Positions 20,638 through 28,020 of a stretch of 28,020 nucleotides of DNA are shown one piece after another. The stretch is from DATHWB01 sp040905965. GTDB taxonomy: Bacteria; Actinomycetota; Acidimicrobiia; Spongiisociales; ZC4RG35. The DNA lies in assembly GCA_040905965.1 (NCBI GenBank), contig JBBDQP010000073.1:1-28020 (forward strand), read 5' to 3'. The stretch's first letter is position 1, and each line of letters starts with the position of its first letter. Both the position numbers and the translations under genes were made by a program. The notes beneath the pieces are model-generated. The model was given only the letters and a program-made list of their open reading frames with translations, made no database searches and was not told the DNA's origin.

Positions 20638-23106
20638 GAGGCGGAGGGTGAAAGTGCTCCAAGCGCCGTCGTGGCTGTAGGCGACCTCGCCTCCCATCAG
20701 ACGGGCGAGACGGCGCGACACGGCAAGACCGAGCCCGACCGAACCGGGAAGACCAGCCCGGTCGTGGGCGCGGCGGTAAGGGGCGAAGATCTGCTCCCGG
20801 AACTGTTCCGAGATGCCATCACCGTCGTCGAGCACGTCGATGAAGGCGGCGCCATCGGCACTTCTGACCCGCACCAGCACAGCGTTGCCTCCATAGCGCA
20901 CCGCGTTCCCCATCAGGTTCCTGAGGATCTGACGGAGGCGGAGCGGGTCGGCGAATGCCACGGCGTCCTCGTCGACTTCGAGAGTGACCGACTTGTGCGC
21001 CCATCGCACGCGCTCGGACATCTCTCGAACGACCGGGCCCAGCGGGACCCGTGTCACCGCGATGGTCAGCTGGTCGATGTCGGACCGGGCCGCCACCAGC
21101 AAGTCCTCGACGATGTCGCTCACATCCGCCGACTCCGCGGCGATCGCAGCGATCATCTCGGCGCGATCCGCATCCCCGAGGTCGGCGTGCTGATCACGGA
21201 GAATCTCGGCGAAACCGCGTACCGCCGTCAACGGCGTTCGCAGCTCGTGGCTGACAGAGGCGATGAACTCGTCTTTGGATCGGATCACGTCTTCCTGCTG
21301 GGCCTCCAGCAACTTCTGAGCCGTGATGTCGCGGGCGACCATCGACAGATACGACACCTCCCCCCTTTCGTCGAAATGGGCGAGGACAACCTGGGATGTC
21401 GGGATGAGCCGGCCGTCACGTGCGCGGAACACTGTCTCGCCGCGCCATGTCCCGTTGGAAATGACCGTCGGCACGACGTCGCGCACAATGACTTCGGTCA
21501 CCTCGGGAGGATGCAGGTCTTCGATCCGCAGCGAGGTCACGTCGAGCTCAGCATCGAGTCCGAGCATCTGCCGTCCCGCAAGGTTCATGTAGCGGATGTT
21601 TCCCCGGAGATCCGAGAATGACGCAAGGTCGGTGCTGTGCTCGAGCACGCCCGCCAAGCGGTCGCGTTCACCCGCCGCCAGCCTGGCGGCGATCGCCTGG
21701 CCCAACTGTGAGATCGCTGCCCCCGTGGTGGCCCGAGCCACGTCGGGGTCGACTCCCGGGACGCCCACGAACAACAACACCCCTACTACTTCGTCATTCA
21801 CCATCACCGGGATGGCCATCGCCGTGTCGAGTCCGAGCGCGGCGGCCTCATCTCGTGCGGCGAACCGGGTGTCTTCAGCGATCGAATGGACATCGACCGG
21901 CTTGCGAGACTCTGCGACTGCACCCGCCAGTCCCTCTCCGGGGCCGAGCCGGGCGATCGTGTCATTCCACGCCTCAAGCGCGGGGTGCGCGGCCCAGAGG
22001 TAGACGCGCTCCATGCCTCCGCCGCGCGGCACCCATAAGACACCGATCGACCATCCTCCTGCGTCGCATAGGCCTCCCAGCACCGACCGCATCGCCTCCT
22101 CGGGCGAGAGCGCTCCGGCCACCGCCAGCGAAAGGTCGAGCAGCAGGTCGAGTTCGGACTCGGCCACCTTGCGGCGGGTGATGTCCTGGATTTGGCCGAT
22201 GGCGAAGACCGGTGCACCGCTGTCGTCCTGAACCACCGAGAGGCTGAAATGCGCCCACCGCACCCGACCGTCTGCATGGATGTAGCGACGCTCCTGTTCG
22301 AAGCGGTCGAGTTCCCCGGCCACCACTCTCGTGGCCTCTTCGTGTGAGGCGGCGAGGTCGGCCGGGTGAACCACGTCGGTGATCGACATTCCCAGCAGTT
22401 CCTCCTCGCTGTAACCGAGGAACTCGCAGAACGCCGAGTTGACCGCGAGGAAGTCGCTCGGTCCGACGCCCGTCAATTCCATCCCGACCGGGGCGTTGCG
22501 GAACACCTTTTCGAGCCGATCGCGGGCGGCGTCGAGGTCTCGACGGATCCGCTCGCGCCTTCGGGCCTCCTGAGAGTTGCTGTGGATCATCCACAGGATC
22601 AAGGGACCAAAGATCAGGAAGATCGAGCAGACCAGCAAGAGTGTGCGATACGTAGTCCACTCGATGTCCGGCGGGAATTCGAAGCTGAAGTAGGTCGCTG
22701 CGCTCAGAGATACGAATGCAGTGAGAGCGAGACCGATCGCAATGCGTCCGGCTGTGAGCAGCATGGGAGCTGCAACCAGGTACACGACCGGGGCGATGAT
22801 CGCCAGCGCGGGGAGTCGGATGACGGCGATCGCGAGCGACGCGACGATGATGTCGTTCAGGAGAGTCGTCCACATTGGTCGGCTCCGCCGGAGATGCAAG
22901 GCGGCGTGGACGACCACGTAGAGAGCGAGACCGGCCACCACCCAGCCCGCCATCCAGTCCCAGGCGAGAGCGAAACCAGCGAAGACGACGGTGGCCGCTG
23001 ACGCGGCGTAAAGCCGCACGCGATGGAGGCTTGGCACCTCGAGCTGGAGGGGAGTGACGACCGCGCCGAAGATCTCACCTGGGGGTGGCCGTCCATGTTC
23101 GATCAT
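20626..23106 (-). CDS. Multi-sensor histidine kinase (6TM-PAS-GAF-PAS-HisKA-HATPase)
   Basis: 826 residues. About six transmembrane helices lie within residues 30-178 with no large extracellular loop. Then come PAS (about 195-312, ending in IQDITRRKVAE), GAF (about 325-475), a second PAS (about 485-597, ARDITAQK), HisKA with H620 in SVSHELRTPL, and HATPase with N box NLMGNAVRYGG (730-740), G1 VLDDGDGIS and G2 SVGLGLAVSRRLA. The kinase core closely resembles that of the CHASE kinase at 3986-5555. No REC domain or response regulator is nearby. I chose ATG 23106; ATG 23175 in frame is possible but leaves only 17 bases to the divergent gene. The last codons lie in a dispersed repeat. Confidence 0.88.
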   Translation of the reverse strand: MIEHGRPPPGEIFGAVVTPLQLEVPSLHRVRLYAASAATVVFAGFALAWDWMAGWVVAGLALYVVVHAALHLRRSRPMWTTLLNDIIVASLAIAVIRLPALAIIAPVVYLVAAPMLLTAGRIAIGLALTAFVSLSAATYFSFEFPPDIEWTTYRTLLLVCSIFLIFGPLILWMIHSNSQEARRRERIRRDLDAARDRLEKVFRNAPVGMELTGVGPSDFLAVNSAFCEFLGYSEEELLGMSITDVVHPADLAASHEEATRVVAGELDRFEQERRYIHADGRVRWAHFSLSVVQDDSGAPVFAIGQIQDITRRKVAESELDLLLDLSLAVAGALSPEEAMRSVLGGLCDAGGWSIGVLWVPRGGGMERVYLWAAHPALEAWNDTIARLGPGEGLAGAVAESRKPVDVHSIAEDTRFAARDEAAALGLDTAMAIPVMVNDEVVGVLLFVGVPGVDPDVARATTGAAISQLGQAIAARLAAGERDRLAGVLEHSTDLASFSDLRGNIRYMNLAGRQMLGLDAELDVTSLRIEDLHPPEVTEVIVRDVVPTVISNGTWRGETVFRARDGRLIPTSQVVLAHFDERGEVSYLSMVARDITAQKLLEAQQEDVIRSKDEFIASVSHELRTPLTAVRGFAEILRDQHADLGDADRAEMIAAIAAESADVSDIVEDLLVAARSDIDQLTIAVTRVPLGPVVREMSERVRWAHKSVTLEVDEDAVAFADPLRLRQILRNLMGNAVRYGGNAVLVRVRSADGAAFIDVLDDGDGISEQFREQIFAPYRRAHDRAGLPGSVGLGLAVSRRLARLMGGEVAYSHDGAWSTFTLRLPVS

Positions 23107-23192
23107 GGTCGATGTATCGACGGGCGTGGGTACCTCCCTTGAGGGTTCCGTCCTGACACGTAGGTCTCCTGTCATGCATATCGTCATCGGAC

Positions 23193-23585
23193 ATGCTCGC
23201 CCGCAAAACATGGTACGTCTTCGCCGCGGCACTTGTGGCCCTCGGGATCTGGCTGGCTTTCCAGCAGCAGTCGATCGTCTACTCGGAGACCGAGAGGGAC
23301 GGGGTGCTCTATGTGTCGAGAGTCGACTGCGGACTGGGATTCGCCATGGTGTTCGCGGGACAGTTCGACCCTGAGGTCCCAGGCCCGTCGACCCAAGCCG
23401 ACTGCCTCCGTTACGGCCGGACGAGGGTCGCCGAGGTACTCGGGCTCTTCGCTCTCGCCGGTACGACCGTCTACATCGGCGCGAGCTACGGCAAGGAGCC
23501 GCCGCGACCGATCCGATCCGAGCTGCCCGATCTGCCGAAGGGCGCCGCAAGTGTCGAAGGTCGCCGCGGCCGCTCCAGCCAATAG
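23193..23585 (+). CDS. Small two-span membrane protein of unknown function
   Basis: 130 residues. TM1 is about 6-24 (WYVFAAALVALGIWLAF), followed by an outside loop of about 60 residues with two cysteines (C46 and C71) that could form a disulfide, TM2 (about 82-98) and a basic, Arg-rich cytoplasmic tail. No family recognised. It is divergent from the histidine kinase, sharing a short intergenic region of 86 bases, so co-regulation is plausible. It converges with the MFS gene, leaving 4 bases between stops. Confidence 0.75.
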   Translation: MLARKTWYVFAAALVALGIWLAFQQQSIVYSETERDGVLYVSRVDCGLGFAMVFAGQFDPEVPGPSTQADCLRYGRTRVAEVLGLFALAGTTVYIGASYGKEPPRPIRSELPDLPKGAASVEGRRGRSSQ

Positions 23586-23589
23586 ATGG

Positions 23590-24912
23590 CTAGATCCTGA
23601 CGATTCCGTTTCCGGAACTCGGCGGCACTCGTCGCCTCGAACCTTCGCCGAAGGTGTCCCGCCACACGGTGGTTGGCAACAATGCCACGCCGGCCAACAA
23701 GATGAGGAGAGCGCACCAGCGCGCCATCGCGACGAACTCCCCGGTGGTCTCGGCGACGATGGTGCCAAGCAGCGCCCCCAGCGGGAGAGTCGTCCACCCG
23801 ATCGCCCGGGAGGCGGCGATCACCCGTCCGCGCAGGATGGCGGGGGTGTACGCCTGACGGATGGTGGCGATCGGCACATTGATCAGCATCAGCATCAGAA
23901 ACGCAATGAAGAGATACAGCAAGCCGAGAAGTGAGAATGGCGTGTTGACGAAGAGCATGAAGGCGAACGGAAAGCCGATCATGCCGAGCACGGTGGTTCG
24001 CCCCAGACCGATGACATGGGTGAACCGCGGGGCAGTCACCGAACCGACGATGGCGCCGAGGCCGAACGTCGAATAGAGCACCCCCAACTGCCAGTCCTCC
24101 GTGGCACCCACCAGCTCCCTTTCCGCGGCGATCAGGACGAAAGTCGCCTCGATGAACCCCACGACAAGGTTGGCGGTGGCGATGGCAAGCGTCGTCGCCC
24201 GAAGCCGGACTTCGTTCCAGACGTAGCGCAAACCGGTCATCAGGTCGGAGCGGAACGTGTTGGCCGCGGGCAGCCGCTCGGTTTCGATGCGGCCGATCAT
24301 TAGGAGGCTGATCGCCGAAACCACGAATGTCAGGGCGTCGATCAGGAAGACGAGAGTGAAACTCGATGTCGCGGCGACGAGCAGACCCGCGAGCGCAGGG
24401 CCAGCGATGTTGCCGAGGTTGATGGTCGCCGAGATTCGCCCGTTCGCCCGTGCGAGGAACTTCCGTTCGACCACGTCGGGGATGATCGTCATCAGCGCCG
24501 TCTCGAACAGGTTCGTCAGTCCGCCGACCATGAAGGCCACTGCGAAGACGACCAGCACTTGGCCGGTTCGTTCACCGACTATTTCCCCGGTGGCGACGGC
24601 CGCGAGCGCCAGGAAGAGAAGGGCGCGGATCACATCCGACGCGATCATCAGCCATCGCACCCGCAGCCGGTCGATGAACACGCCACCCACCAACCCGATG
24701 ATCAGCACCGGAGCGTTCTCGAGGGCGTACGCGATGCCCAACTGGAGGCTCGATCCCTCCAGGGAGGCGATGAAGAGGGGGATCGAGATGTACGCCATGC
24801 GGTCGCCGAGTTGGGAGACCAGCTGGCCGATCCACAGAATCGTGAAGCGTCGACCCATCACTGTCTTGTCCGCCACATGGCGGCCCCGCAGGCCGATCTG
24901 AAGGTCCTCCAT
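23590..24912 (-). CDS. Major facilitator superfamily transporter
   Basis: 440 residues with about 12 hydrophobic segments. GQLVSQLGDRMAYISIPLFI at the start and the loop FIDRLRVRWLMIASDVIRAL between TM2 and TM3 (the GxxxDRxGRR-like motif) match the MFS_3/enterobactin-exporter-like group of drug or siderophore efflux carriers. The substrate cannot be assigned. Start: ATG 24912 was chosen; ATG 24858 (GRRFTILW) is also acceptable and nearer to TM1. There is no Shine-Dalgarno sequence for either. The stop lies 4 bases from the convergent membrane-protein gene. Confidence 0.88.
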   Translation of the reverse strand: MEDLQIGLRGRHVADKTVMGRRFTILWIGQLVSQLGDRMAYISIPLFIASLEGSSLQLGIAYALENAPVLIIGLVGGVFIDRLRVRWLMIASDVIRALLFLALAAVATGEIVGERTGQVLVVFAVAFMVGGLTNLFETALMTIIPDVVERKFLARANGRISATINLGNIAGPALAGLLVAATSSFTLVFLIDALTFVVSAISLLMIGRIETERLPAANTFRSDLMTGLRYVWNEVRLRATTLAIATANLVVGFIEATFVLIAAERELVGATEDWQLGVLYSTFGLGAIVGSVTAPRFTHVIGLGRTTVLGMIGFPFAFMLFVNTPFSLLGLLYLFIAFLMLMLINVPIATIRQAYTPAILRGRVIAASRAIGWTTLPLGALLGTIVAETTGEFVAMARWCALLILLAGVALLPTTVWRDTFGEGSRRRVPPSSGNGIVRI

Positions 24913-25009
24913 GCGCACAACGAGGCAGGATAGGGGGAGGACGCCAGGACGCCTTCTATTCGTTTTCCCGATAGCGGCTGTGGTCAAAGAGGTTGATCGG
25001 GAGGGGCGC

Positions 25010-25015
25010 TAGCCT
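25010..25015 (+). promoter_or_regulatory. Candidate leaderless -10 box of the holin-like gene
   Basis: TAGCCT fits TANNNT and is followed by 8 bases and then the ATG at 25024; no Shine-Dalgarno sequence is present. Confidence 0.35.
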
Positions 25016-25023
25016 CTCGGTCC

Positions 25024-25320
25024 ATGGCCGATCCCAAAGAACTGCCACAACTCATCACCGAGCTCGTCGACATGTCGAAGGCGTATCTGCGCCAAGAGAC
25101 GATCGAGCCGGCCAAAGAGCTCGGGAGGTTTGCCGGGATCGGACTCGCCGCCGGAGCAGTATTCGCCATCGCGGCGCTCTTCGGAGGCCTCGCTGCCTAC
25201 GCCCTCTACCGCCAAGTCCTTCCGGACGGCGAATGGTGGCTCGTGCTCGCACGGGGCCTCACGATGCTCTCCACCGCAGCGGTGGCCGGACTCATCGGAT
25301 GGAGGATCAGCAAAGCATGA
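25024..25320 (+). CDS. Holin-X/superfamily III-like small membrane protein
   Basis: 98 residues. A charged N-terminal amphipathic helix (ELPQLITELVDMSKAYLRQE) precedes two transmembrane helices (about 38-60 and 72-94). This architecture is that of the actinobacterial holin superfamily III proteins, which are chromosomal, not phage, and of unknown role. No lysin or phage gene is nearby, so a lysis role is not implied. It overlaps the next gene by 4 bases (ATGA). Confidence 0.75.
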   Translation: MADPKELPQLITELVDMSKAYLRQETIEPAKELGRFAGIGLAAGAVFAIAALFGGLAAYALYRQVLPDGEWWLVLARGLTMLSTAAVAGLIGWRISKA

Positions 25321-25517
25321 GCATCACACCCGCCGATATCGAGGCGAAAGCCGCCCAGATCACCCAGTTGGTCGACGAAACGAAGCAGTCTGCCCAGAGT
25401 ACGGCGGTGGTTGGCGGAGTGGCGGTGCTGGTCGTCGTCGGGCTGGCGTTCCTGTTTGGACGCCGGAAGGGCGCCGACAAGGGCAAGACCGTCGTCGAGG
25501 TCTACAAGATCAAGTAG
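25317..25517 (+). CDS. Single-span small membrane protein
   Basis: 66 residues. An N-terminal acidic helix (ITPADIEAKAAQITQLVDET) is followed by one transmembrane helix (about 29-47, TAVVGGVAVLVVVGLAFLFG) and a Lys/Arg-rich C-terminal tail, so the tail is likely cytoplasmic. It is coupled (ATGA) to the holin-like protein, and the pair probably forms a membrane complex of unknown function. It converges with the next gene and overlaps it by 8 bases. Confidence 0.75.
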   Translation: MSITPADIEAKAAQITQLVDETKQSAQSTAVVGGVAVLVVVGLAFLFGRRKGADKGKTVVEVYKIK

Positions 25518-25767
25518 GGGGGTCGTCGACCCTGCGGACGTCCACCCTGGTCTGATCCGACCCGTTGCGGATCACCAGCGAGCTGCCTTCCCGGACCACC
25601 GACCGATGAACGAGCACCTTGTTGGGCTGGGCCGACCTGCGCCACCATCCGAAGACCGCCAGGGCGGCACCTGTGAACACCGCCCGCTGATCGCCGGTGC
25701 GCAGACCTTGGAACAGGCGCGCCGTGCCCAAAGAGACGAGGGAGCGGGGATCGGGAATCAGGCCCAT
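25510..25767 (-). CDS. Small basic protein of unknown function
   Basis: 85 residues. LVSLGTARLFQGLRTGD then a short hydrophobic segment (AVFTGAALAVFGWWRR, about 29-45) and a basic, beta-rich tail (VLVHRSVVREGSSLVIRNGSD). It may be an anchored or membrane-associated protein. No family recognised. Coding is supported by composition and lack of a competing frame. The ATG is 25767; there is no ribosome binding site, so the start is uncertain. It is convergent with the membrane pair. Confidence 0.6.
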   Translation of the reverse strand: MGLIPDPRSLVSLGTARLFQGLRTGDQRAVFTGAALAVFGWWRRSAQPNKVLVHRSVVREGSSLVIRNGSDQTRVDVRRVDDPPT

Positions 25768-25770
25768 GGG

Positions 25771-25798
25771 TTGGCGAAGGTCGACACGGCACTACCGT
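25771..25798 (+). promoter_or_regulatory. Candidate promoter of the tRNA-modification operon
   Basis: TTGGCG (25771-25776) and TACCGT (25793-25798) are separated by 16 bases. Match to the housekeeping consensus is partial. It overlaps the 5' end of the opposite-strand gene at 25767. Confidence 0.35.
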
Positions 25799-25823
25799 AC
25801 CGCCCTCCCAAGTCACCGAGGCC

Positions 25824-25919
25824 ATGCGCAAGTCGAAATTCGTCACCGTCACCATCTGGGTTGTTGTGATCGGGATGGTTCTCAGCCTCAGCTTCGCCGT
25901 CGTCGGGTTGTTCCAGTGA
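25824..25919 (+). CDS. 31-residue transmembrane microprotein
   Basis: ATG 25824 to TGA 25917-25919. The sequence is a basic start (MRKSKF) and one continuous hydrophobic helix, TVTIWVVVIGMVLSLSFAVV, then GLFQ. Its stop codon overlaps the GTG of the sulfur-carrier gene (GTGA), so translation of the carrier probably depends on reading this frame. This coupling and the ideal membrane-helix composition support it as a real gene rather than a leader by chance. Function unknown; it could localise or tune the downstream thiolation system. Confidence 0.6.
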   Translation: MRKSKFVTVTIWVVVIGMVLSLSFAVVGLFQ

Positions 25920-26110
25920 AGGTCATCCTTCGCCAACCTCGGCGTGAACTCGAGGTCGAAGGTGTCGCGAAAGTGTCCGAACTGCTGAAGAGACTCGACG
26001 TCGTCGCCGAGTCGGTCCTTGTCATCCGAGGCGACGAGTTGCTCACCCCCGATCTGCCGCTCTCAGACGACGACGTCATCGAGCTCCGACCGGTCATTTC
26101 CGGAGGCTGA
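25916..26110 (+). CDS. ThiS/MoaD/TtuB-like sulfur carrier protein
   Basis: 64 residues, ubiquitin-like beta-grasp length. It starts KVILRQPRRELEV and ends in the required C-terminal Gly-Gly (PVISGG), the site that becomes a thiocarboxylate. LPLSDDDVIELRPVISGG is typical of MoaD/ThiS-type carriers. The adjacent TtuA-like thiolase makes TtuB, the carrier for 2-thiolation of tRNA ribothymidine-54 in Thermus, the likely equivalent. The activating E1-like enzyme (TtuC/MoeB-like) is not in the window. Start GTG 25916 overlaps the microprotein stop. Confidence 0.85.
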   Translation: MKVILRQPRRELEVEGVAKVSELLKRLDVVAESVLVIRGDELLTPDLPLSDDDVIELRPVISGG

Positions 26111-26114
26111 CAGC

Positions 26115-27038
26115 GTGAAATGTCGGGTCTGTCGTGACCGCGCAGTCATCCAGATGCGCCGCCACAACGCCAACTTCTGCAAACCACACTTCGTCGAACA
26201 CGTCCATCGTCAGGTCGAAAAGACGATCCACGAACATCGCATGTTCGAACGGGACGACAGGCTCCTCCTCGGTGTCTCTGGCGGAAAGGACAGCCTGGCG
26301 CTCTGGGACGTCCTCACCAACCTCGGGTACCGGGTCGACGGGGTCTATCTCCATCTGGGCATCGGCGAATACTCCTCTGACAGCCTGGTCTTCTCCAAGG
26401 AATTCGCCGCGAAACGGGGTCTCGCACTACAGGTGGTCGATCTTCCGACCGCCTACGGATTCAGCGTTCCCGAGGCGGCGGACGCCGGAGGCAGGGTCGC
26501 CTGCTCGGCGTGCGGACTCTCCAAGCGGTACATCCTCAACAAGGCCGCCGACGACGGCGGGTACGACGTGCTGGTCATGGGGCACAACCTCGATGACGAA
26601 GCCGCCACGTTGTTCGGAAACGTCACCCGCTGGGATCTCGACTATCTCGGGAGACAGGCACCGGTGCTTCCCGCCAGCGAGGACGGTCTTGCGCGCAAGG
26701 TCAAGCCTCTCATTCGGCTCGCCGAGCGGGAGACGGCCGCCTACTGCATCGTCCAAGGCATCGACTACGAGGTCGAAGAGTGCCCGATGGCCGCCGGCAA
26801 CACGGTCAACCGTTACAAGGAGTGGCTGAACCGTCTCGAAGAAGAATCTCCCGGGACCAAAGCCAACTTTCTGTTCGGGTTCTGGGAGCGTGCGGCTCCC
26901 GTCTTCCAGTCGGCGCCGCCGCCGCAACTTGCAGTCTGCGCCGAATGCGGTCAACCGACGACCGGCACGACATGCGCGTTCTGTCGACTCCGCAACCAGA
27001 CCCTCGTCCACATCGGGAAGAAGACCGACCATGTCTGA
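26115..27038 (+). CDS. ttuA: TtuA-like tRNA 2-thiolation enzyme
   Basis: 307 residues, PP-loop family. N-terminal zinc site (C3, C6, C22, H25), PP-loop SGGKDS (55-60), HNLDDEAAT, iron-sulfur ligands C130, C133 (ACSACG) and C223 (EECPM), and a C-terminal zinc ribbon C275-C278-C287-C290. These positions match the Thermus TtuA layout closely. TtuA adenylates U54 and inserts sulfur from TtuB to make 2-thioribothymidine. TtcA/TtuA relatives differ in zinc sites, so TtuA is preferred. GTG 26115 is 8 bases after GGAGG. It overlaps trmI by 8 bases. Its ancestral thermophily link is noted among the findings. Confidence 0.88.
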   Translation: MKCRVCRDRAVIQMRRHNANFCKPHFVEHVHRQVEKTIHEHRMFERDDRLLLGVSGGKDSLALWDVLTNLGYRVDGVYLHLGIGEYSSDSLVFSKEFAAKRGLALQVVDLPTAYGFSVPEAADAGGRVACSACGLSKRYILNKAADDGGYDVLVMGHNLDDEAATLFGNVTRWDLDYLGRQAPVLPASEDGLARKVKPLIRLAERETAAYCIVQGIDYEVEECPMAAGNTVNRYKEWLNRLEEESPGTKANFLFGFWERAAPVFQSAPPPQLAVCAECGQPTTGTTCAFCRLRNQTLVHIGKKTDHV

Positions 27039-27822
27039 GCCGTTCCGGGAAGGCGAGATGGCCCTCGTCATCGACAACAAGGAGCGTCACTACCTGGTGC
27101 GCCTCGACGCCTCAGGCTCGTTCCAATATCACCGAGGGGTGCTGCCGCATTCGGAGATCATCGGCGCATCCGAAGGCGTGACGCTGCAGGCGAGCAGCGG
27201 GGGAGAGCTACTGGTGCTCCGACCCCGGCTCGCCGACTACATCCTCAAGATGCAGCGGGGCGCCCAGGTCGTGTACCCGAAAGACATCGGCCCGATCCTG
27301 CTGTGGGGTGACATCGGGGCGGGGATGAGCGTGTTGGAGGCGGGCACCGGGTCTGCGGCATTGACCTCGGCGCTCGTGCGGGCGGTTGGTCCAACCGGGT
27401 CGGTGGTCACCGTCGAACTGCGCGAAGACCATCAGAAGCAGGCGATCAAGACGCTCACTCGGTGGTTCGGGGAAGTCCCGGCCAATCTCGACATGCGGAT
27501 CGGGGACGTGGTCGACCTGGCGGCCGAAGTCGTGGTGGACCGCATCGTTCTCGACCTTCCAGAGCCGTGGCACGTCGCCGAAGTGGCGGCGGATTCTCAG
27601 CCGGGAGGGATCGTGTTCGTCTCGTATCTGCCAACCGTGCCGCAGGTCCAACAACTGGTGGAGACGATGCGCGAGACCGGCGCGTACGCCGAGATCGACG
27701 TGTTCGAGACTCTGCATCGCACCTGGAACGTGTCCGGCCGCTCCGTCCGCCCTGACCACCAGATGGTCGGACACACCGGCTTCATCGTCACCGCCCGGAG
27801 ATCCATTCGAACCCAGGGTTAG
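27031..27822 (+). CDS. trmI: tRNA (adenine-58-N1)-methyltransferase TrmI
   Basis: 263 residues. An N-terminal beta domain (MSEPFREGEMALVIDNKERHY) precedes the Rossmann domain with motif I VLEAGTGSAAL (101-111), VVTVELREDH and the RIVLDLPEPWHV motif with the catalytic Asp near residue 173. It methylates N1 of A58 in the T-loop of tRNA; bacterial TrmI is a homotetramer. The ATG at 27031 lies in the end of ttuA. It shares an apparent operon with the TtuB/TtuA pair. In many actinobacteria trmI stands beside the proteasome genes; those are not seen before the window ends. Confidence 0.93.
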   Translation: MSEPFREGEMALVIDNKERHYLVRLDASGSFQYHRGVLPHSEIIGASEGVTLQASSGGELLVLRPRLADYILKMQRGAQVVYPKDIGPILLWGDIGAGMSVLEAGTGSAALTSALVRAVGPTGSVVTVELREDHQKQAIKTLTRWFGEVPANLDMRIGDVVDLAAEVVVDRIVLDLPEPWHVAEVAADSQPGGIVFVSYLPTVPQVQQLVETMRETGAYAEIDVFETLHRTWNVSGRSVRPDHQMVGHTGFIVTARRSIRTQG

Positions 27823-27844
27823 ATCGGACTCCTGCGTCCGATCT
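27821..27844 (+). terminator. Hairpin terminator after trmI
   Basis: AGATCGGAC (27821-27829) and GTCCGATCT (27836-27844) form a perfect 9-base-pair stem around TCCTGC, directly at the trmI stop (27820-27822). No U-run. Confidence 0.6.
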
Positions 27845-27893
27845 GGCCCACAGAACGGCGGCCGGTGGAGACGAGGATTCATTCTCGTGCGCG

Positions 27894-27912
27894 AAAACCA
27901 CCGTATCGGTGG
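27894..27912 (-). terminator. Intrinsic terminator of the minus-strand PLP-enzyme gene
   Basis: On the minus strand CCACCG-ATA-CGGTGG is followed by TTTT (27897-27894), 21 bases after the stop codon at 27933. Confidence 0.7.
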
Positions 27913-27932
27913 CGCCGAACCCAGGGTTTGGT

Positions 27933-28020
27933 TCAGTTTGCGGCGGTGGTCAGGTGGGTGATCAGCGGATCGGGGTCTTCGATGCCGACCGAGATCCGGA
28001 TGAAGCCCTCGGTGATGCCC
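27933..28020 (-). CDS. Cys/Met metabolism PLP-dependent enzyme, C-terminal end
   Basis: Only the last 28 residues are present: GITEGFIRISVGIEDPDPLI and a short THLTTAA tail, then TGA at 27935-27933. The string IRISVGIED with its Arg is the conserved C-terminus of cystathionine gamma-synthase, cystathionine gamma-lyase and O-acetylhomoserine sulfhydrylase enzymes, where the Arg binds the substrate carboxylate. Which member it is cannot be told from this piece. The gene continues to the right of the window. Confidence 0.8.
   Translation of the reverse strand, partial: GITEGFIRISVGIEDPDPLITHLTTAAN

Noticed and set aside
23107..23192. ECF-type GGAAC...CGTC promoter upstream of the large kinase
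   Set aside because: GGAACC and CGTC are present on the minus strand, but the spacer is about 21-22 bases, outside the usual 16-17.
23107..23550. N-terminal extension of the PAS/GAF kinase frame
   Set aside because: It overlaps the divergent membrane-protein gene, is Arg/Pro-rich and has no domain; the membrane region begins after ATG 23106.
24961..24990. GTTTTC-N14-GGTCAA before the holin-like gene
   Set aside because: The -10 half deviates at several positions and lies too far from the ATG compared with a better leaderless -10 at 25010.
25024..25517. Prophage lysis cassette
   Set aside because: The holin-like proteins have no lysin, terminase or integrase nearby; the family is chromosomal in actinobacteria.
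27809..27928. Direct repeat CGAACCCAGGGTT (27808-27820 and 27916-27928)
   Set aside because: Only 13 bases, flanking two terminators, one copy inside trmI coding sequence; no further structure, so probably chance or local slippage.

Overview
The window is high-GC DNA from an actinobacterium. A WhiB-type Fe-S protein, a family essentially confined to Actinomycetota and their phages, sits at 16760-17032. The uvrC-rapZ-yvcK-...-pgk-tpiA-...-secG order, several GTG/TTG starts and likely leaderless promoters point the same way. A deep-branching class such as Acidimicrobiia is my guess; no marker here proves it. The run of 100 Ns (3886-3985) shows a draft or metagenomic scaffold.

Layout. 1-3883: envelope/glycan-type genes, with a glycosyltransferase and methyltransferase on the minus strand, divergent from a UDP-glucuronate-decarboxylase-like SDR, a small protein, an HTTM-like membrane protein and a second methyltransferase. 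3986-7388: a CHASE histidine kinase, cut by the gap, divergent from uvrC. 7491-12431: rapZ-yvcK-pgk-tpiA-gpmA, every junction overlapping by 1-4 bases, then secG. whiA and gap, usual neighbours in actinobacteria, are absent. 12474-13681: tRNA-Leu(GAG), an alpha/beta hydrolase and a remnant of a VOC/glyoxalase-like gene.

13719-19716 is the most interesting part, a self-contained general-stress (SigB/SigF-type) island. It encodes a single polypeptide that joins an RsbW-like HATPase domain to a SigB/SigF-family sigma factor, a stand-alone RsbW-like kinase, two STAS antagonists, a GAF-PP2C (RsbU/RsbP-like) phosphatase, a WhiB-like protein, a CsbD-like protein, a single-span membrane protein with a Thr-rich tail, and a 51-residue metallothionein-like protein. 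Five intergenic sites match a GTTTnn-N13-15-GGGnAn pattern, the recognised form of SigB/SigF promoters, and each lies just upstream of one of the small genes. The inferred circuit is phosphatase, STAS proteins, partner-switching ATPases, sigma output, with the metallothionein-sigma operon autoregulated.

19803-24912: dienelactone-hydrolase-like protein, a multi-sensor PAS/GAF histidine kinase, a small membrane protein and an MFS transporter. 25024-25767: a holin-like membrane protein pair and a convergent small gene. 25824-27822: a 31-residue membrane microprotein, a ThiS/MoaD/TtuB-like sulfur carrier, a TtuA-like tRNA thiolase and TrmI (m1A58), an apparent operon for tRNA T-loop modification. 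The window ends in a Cys/Met-metabolism PLP enzyme on the minus strand. A 53-base imperfect repeat occurs twice (7414-7466 and 20585-20637). No CRISPR array, insertion sequence, integrase or rRNA is visible.
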